This document shows, in pieces, positions 39,601-45,600 of a stretch of 64,000 bases of DNA (positions are counted from its first letter, which is position 1; each line of letters opens with the position of its first letter). Below the pieces are notes generated by a model that was given only the letters and a program-made list of their open reading frames with translations, searched no databases and was not told where the DNA came from. Source of the stretch: Branchipolynoe longqiensis (taxonomy: Eukaryota; Annelida; Polychaeta; Phyllodocida; Polynoidae); contig CM059203.1 in NCBI GenBank assembly GCA_030323885.1, forward strand, positions 1,488,001 to 1,552,000, in the 5' to 3' direction. Position numbers and translations under genes: made by a program.

Positions 39601-42600
39601 CAAGAGAGTGACTTGTAAAGAATGAAGTGGCGGTATGGTGGGGCTGGGCAGGCATCGAACATTCGGTATGGTATGGGTGGAATTGTCGAACGCACGAAGG
39701 GAGAGTGAGGTGTGTACCGGTTACATCATGACGGAGCAGGTGTTCCGAACAGCTGTCCCTTGACCCAGTACATACAGGCCGTGGGTTGTGATGGCATTAG
39801 CGGGCCCAGGTGTGAGCTACCATTGCCTGATGCAATTGAGCATCGACATGGGACAATCAACCAAGTCAGTCAATGTTAGACTGGAAGGGAGAAATTGAAG
39901 GCGACATAATAGACATGAGCAAAGTACCCAATGAGGGGCATGAGGCTGTCGAGAGGTGAATATGGGACGAGGAGTCTTGTCAGCGAATATTGGCGGATGC
40001 GGTCAACAAAAGCCGTGTTTACACGGGGAATTGTGAAACGATCTAGACAAAGCGATTCATATGAAGCGTTTTAGATGCGTGTTTACACGGCGGAGTTTGA
40101 AAGTGTGTCGGTGCCGGGAACAAGCAGGCGCCTGTAGCTGGCATGCACTGCTATTTTGTTTAGTTTAAACACGTCGATTCGACGCAGATGTAGCTGCTAT
40201 GCTAATATCGCTTGGAATTTAAGGTTAATTTAATTAAATTTCATTATTTGAGTCTGTAATTCTGTTAAATATGATCGCATTCACTAGATTTCGGCGTAAT
40301 CGGGGCCTAACACTGCCGGGCACCAGCAATTAGTTACTGCTCCCCCTGTTCCCGGGACGCACTACTATTTTATACTATCGCCGCCCGGGAACAAGCTGAA
40401 TCGCTTCAAATAAACCACCTCCCGAGGTGGTATAGATGAAGCGTTTCATATGAAGCGATTCAGCTCTAAAACGCCACAGAACCGCGTCTACACGGCAAAT
40501 ATGAGTCGATCTAGGCAAGGCGTTTTATATGTGGCGTTTTAAATCGCCCGTGTAAACAGGGCTAAAGACATGGCAGGGAGAAACCGTAATGGAGAGGACG
40601 GATCGCCGACGGCATCAGGTGAAGTGCGGAATCATCGGAGTCAAGTTCCACACGCAGCTGGAGGCTATCCGAGGAGTGTCAGTGGGGGTGGGGTGTGCAA
40701 CATGATTACAACTGAGTGTCAGCAGACAGACGGGCATGAGGGACCATGCACTATCGAAGCAACACACAGACTTTGTACAGGTTGGTGCAACTTTGGCCCG
40801 ACGGGGCTGGGAGAACATGCTGTGTGTGCGTTATGAGGACGATGAACATTGGCACATCTCGGTTAGGGAGAATGAAGACGGTATTTATGTGACTTTTCGG
40901 GTGGACAATAACTATGTTGGGGGAAACTGTGACCATATCTATGACCTACATGGCGTGCACTGGCAGCTAAAACCTCGTCGTTTTTTCATTGAAACATTTT
41001 GTGGTAGCGAAGTTGATATGGATGCACTGTTTCTTTTGCAGGGTATTGTATTTGGTTTTCGGGTGATTGATGACAACTGTGGGGTGCATTATGATATTCA
41101 GTCAGAGAGGAAGAAATCCAAATGGGAGAGAGATAGAATAGAATCCCGTCTACTGGTGGAATTAGAGAGTGGAGTTCTAAGGCAAGTCAACAATAAACCA
41201 ACTTCTGACATGGTATTTTTTGTCGGTGGCAGGAGAAGTGTAGTCGACTGCAGCAGACCTAGAGAAGGCACCGTTAATAACTATACATCTGGGGTGGCTC
41301 CTATGTTTAAATATAAGGGTCTCGATGACGTGGTCGAATCTTTGGAGCGTGGTGACTACTTAGCTGACATTGATATAAAAGATGCCATTCGTGCCTTCTA
41401 GATCCACCCTCAACACTGGCAACAACAGGGGCTGCGCTGGGTCTTTGAGGGCGACAACCTTGAAACATATCTGATTAAAGGGAGGCTCTGTATGGGCCTC
41501 TCCTTGAGTCCATTCATTATTTCATGCTTATCGGACTTTATTGTTAGATGTGCAGGTAGGGAAGGAGTTGGCAGAATCATCAACTATTTGGATGATTTCT
41601 GCATCATCGGTGGCACGGAGAGTGAAATGAGTATTTTTCAACAACGGGTCCTCGCTATTCTGCGTAGATTGGGATTTTTTATAAGTTTTAACAAATTTGT
41701 TTCACCTTCGAAGAAAATACGCTTTTTAGGCATCAACATAAATTCAGATACACTGGAACTGACCCTTCCGGATGATACATTAGCTAGGCTACACGAGTTG
41801 TTAAGGCTATTCCAGGGTTGGAAGAAGGAAACCTGTAAGGATTTAGAGAGATTAGCTGGCCACTTGGCACATTGCGCAAAAGTAATTAGGGGAGGACGAA
41901 TGTTCAGTCGACGTGTATATAGCTTAATAGGCACCCATTGGGAGCCCTATTACCATGCTCGCTTAAATCCAGGCTGTAGGGATGACCTCAATTGGTGGGC
42001 CACCTTTGCAGAGAGATTTAATGGGAAGGCATGCATGTTAGGGAAATTTGCAGTGACCACCTCTGTGTATAGGGATGCCTCGAATTGGGGTTTGGGTGGC
42101 CACCCATGGGAGCGACTGGATAGTCACATCTTTTAATGGTGAGGATGATGAGGTGCTAAGACGGGAGATGGGGCACCATCATCTATCGGTGCCTGTTGGA
42201 GTAAATAGGGAGCATATAAACTTCAAGGAGATGAGGGCAGTATTGGAAGGAGCATTCTGCTGGGCCCAGGGATGGGAGGGCGCTGAGATTATATTTATAA
42301 CCGACAGTGTGGTGGTACAGGCTTCACTGAAGACGGGCAGGTCTAGGTCAGTCGAGATTATGGGGATGTTGCGTAAATTGTTTCGGTTGTCTGTACAACA
42401 TAATTTCACGTTCCTATCAACGTACATAAACACAACAGTTAATGTGGTGTGTGATGCGCTAAGTTAACTGGATGCGGAGTTGAGTATGGCTAGGATAAGA
42501 TATGTGGATGTAGGGGGGGTTATGTGCTGTGCACATCTCTTTGATGACCCGTTGTTCTGTCGTTCCAGAACTGGAGGTGCTGAGGGCAGAGCAGCGGGGG

Positions 42601-45600
42601 TATGAGAAGCAATTCTACTCACAGAACTCTATTACAACGAGATCTGTGTAGATATGAAAATACTTCGAGTTTATCGACAAATTCGCAGAGGATCGGGCGC
42701 CTCTCCCATGTTCGTCGGAGCGTGTGGCGTTGTACGCCGCCTGGCTTGCGAGGACTCTGACATACCATTCGGTGGTTAACTACTTATCGGGTTTGAACTT
42801 TTTCCTTTGCCAGAATGGCTCCTCGGCTATTAGATATGATGATTATGTTGTTCAGGCAACGATCATGGGCATTAGACGCCATAAGGGTGACACACCGCAC
42901 CGGGCTCTGCCAATTCTGCCTGGAATGCTTTTAAGAATTTTTGCTTTACTAAGTTTGAATGCGGGTCATGTTTCTTGGAAGGCCACAATGCTTTGCTCAT
43001 TTAGGGCTTTACTTAGGAAGTCACGAGTAACCGAATCAGACTCAGCATTGCACAGGGCGGATTTCACATTTTTTTGACTGGGGAATGCTCATTAGGATCC
43101 AATGCTAAAAAAAATACAGTTCTGGAGGTGCCAGTGGCTCGTTGTACGAATATAGCATTGTGTGCGGTATATTGGACAATTCACCATTTTAAGGAGTTGC
43201 CTGCAGCATGTGGCGGTTAGGATACCTGGAGTGGGTTGCAAGTCTTATCCCATGACTTATAAGGCCTATCAGGGGATGCTCAAGCTTTTCTCGAATCAGG
43301 TTGAGCTGGGCGAGTATTCTTTCACATCTCACTCCTTGAGACGAGGGGGATGTACATTTTTGGCAATGTCGGGCACCAATATTGAGGATATTAAAGTCAG
43401 GGGGGACTTGGTGTCTGAAACTGTCTATGCTTATTTAAAAACGCCGTTGCAGACTAGGATTTTGAATGATGTTCGGGTGGCTACAAGCCTAGTGTCAATA
43501 GAGGCGCTGACTGAGGAGTCTTGGGGGCCTGATGCGGTTTAGCTGGCTGTGGTTTGGGTGTTTATTGCTTGGCCATAGGGCCTCCTGAAATAAAGGTAGG
43601 CTTCCACCATTCCTCGTCTCGTGTCTCTTTCCTTGCCCCCCTTAGTCATAGCCAACTATATGTGATATATAATTTATTACGTGAGTATAAATGGGCGGAG
43701 CAGCTATTCGATATCGTTTTATGTAACTTTGTATTTAATTGCTTGCTATTGAGTATGTACGTATTATTATTTATTGTCCCATTTGCTGCAGGCCGGAACT
43801 CCCTGCTGGCCTCTGGCACCACCACCGTTTAGGCACAGGCCAGCCAGAGTGCGACAGGATCAGATGTGCTCCGAATTTTAAACTTTTTCTGTAGGTAGGG
43901 CTGTTTATTGCTCGGCCATAGGGCCTCCTGAAATAAAGGCAGGCTTCCACCACTCCTCACCTCATGTCTCTTTCCTTGCCCTCCTTAGTCGTAGCCAACT
44001 TTATAACAATAATAAAGGTGCTACACCACCTCCAGACCCACCTGTGTCTGCTCCAGCAGCCTCACACAGCTACACACTGCCCCGCCCCGTCCCGTCCCGC
44101 ATCACACTCCTGCCATCTGTAATTTCGCTGCTACAGTTTCACGGATTGTTGACACTGCTGATGATATTGATGGTGCTATGACATATGATGATAGACAGAT
44201 TGCCGATGACGACCTCAACGCCATTGTTAATGATGAAAGTGCCACCCACACGGACCCTCCCTACAACCTGCCGCTCACACCGGCCTGCTATCAACTGACT
44301 CTTATGAAGATTTGACCGTGTGTCGCCCCGTATGTGTGGGCCAATGCAGTATATATGAACATATACATGAAGGTGCGGGCATCCGGGCTCCCCAACTACC
44401 TCGCAGCAAGGATCCCCCGTCCCCTCTGGCCTCGTCATGCACAGATGGAGGGAGCTTCCCGCGGGCTACCACGACCAGCAGCTACTCGAATATTTGGAAT
44501 TTGGCTTTCCAGCAGACTTCATTGGGGACTGACCACCCTTACCTTCGATCGCCAACCATAAAGAGGACCTAGCACACCTCAAGTGGGTCGAGAGATACGT
44601 CGAGAAGGAACCCTTCGGCCCCGTCGACGATCCCCATTTGCACCCTGGGCCCAGACATGCCCGATGATGATCCGTCCGAAAAAGAACACAGAGGAGATGC
44701 AGGTCATCATCGATCTAAGCTACCCGAGGGTGGCGAGTGTTAATGCGGGCATCCGCAAAGGACAGTACCAGGGAAGGTCCTCCTCATACATGCTGACGTC
44801 ACACATCACAGCAGTGACTGCTCCATCTGGTCCGCCAACTTGGCCAAAGCGTACCACCAACACCAAGCTTGCCCACTCTCCATCCCCTTATACAGCATAG
44901 TGCTGCACAACAAGACCTACTTCGATGTTGTGCCGCTGTTCAGGTGCCGCACCTCCTCCCTAGTGTGTGCCTGAACAACAAACGATATGGTATACCTCCT
45001 CAAGGCCCGTGGACACCATGCACTGTGCTACCTCAATGACTTCGTCCAAGTAGCACGAATATCAGCAATGCGAGAGAAGCCTACTAAGAAATTGTCACTC
45101 TCGCCCTGGACTTTGACATTGAACTCTCCCCCACCAAGTGTGTCCCACCCACCAATAGCCTCGAGTGGCTGGGCTACACCATATCAGCCGAGCAGATGTT
45201 GATCCGCATACCTGATATCAAGCTTACAGAGGTTCTTTCAGAGTACAAACTCTGGACGGTCAGCCGTTGTGCATCCAGGAAGGACTTTCAGCACCTCATC
45301 GGCCGACTACAGCGCATCGCCCACTGCGTCGGACAGGCCAGGTGCTTTATGTCTCGGATCCTGGCAGCTCTCCGGTCCCCAGTCCCCAACGACCTAGTCC
45401 TGGGCATCACAAGTATCATACCACCTCCTTCCCCCAATGGGAATCGAGCATTCCTGGTCCTACCAATAGGAATCCAGCATTCCTGGTCTCCATGGATACC
45501 AGTAGTTTGCCCACCACCAGTAGCTGTATGGCTCCTTGGCCAACACCAACCTTGACCTTTTGAGTGTGGTGACGCCTACCCCAGCAGAAGGGCTAGGCCC

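Larger units (their letters stand above)
39200..44000 (+). mobile_element. YR-F: D/F-type YR retrotransposon with B1-A2-B2 end
   Basis: Gag core and finger (39280-39625), a MITE (40011-40563), RT, RNase H and recombinase in order, then B1 (43559-43657), A2 (43658-43901) and B2 (43902-44000). No A1 copy is recognisable, so the left end is lost. Frames are broken by a few stops. Confidence 0.85.
36716..45580 (+). mobile_element. YR-E/G: PAT-like element split by YR-F and MITEs
   Basis: Starts after GAATT with GGTCATGTTAGC...GACATGGGTAATT. ORF1 is at 37108-38200; the pol leader and RT resume at 44001-45560. YR-F and other insertions lie between. The two halves share lineage features with YR-A and YR-C (gag block, acidic leader, YLND RT). 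The recombinase and 3' repeats are missing. Joining the two halves as one element is an inference from order and lineage. Confidence 0.65.
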
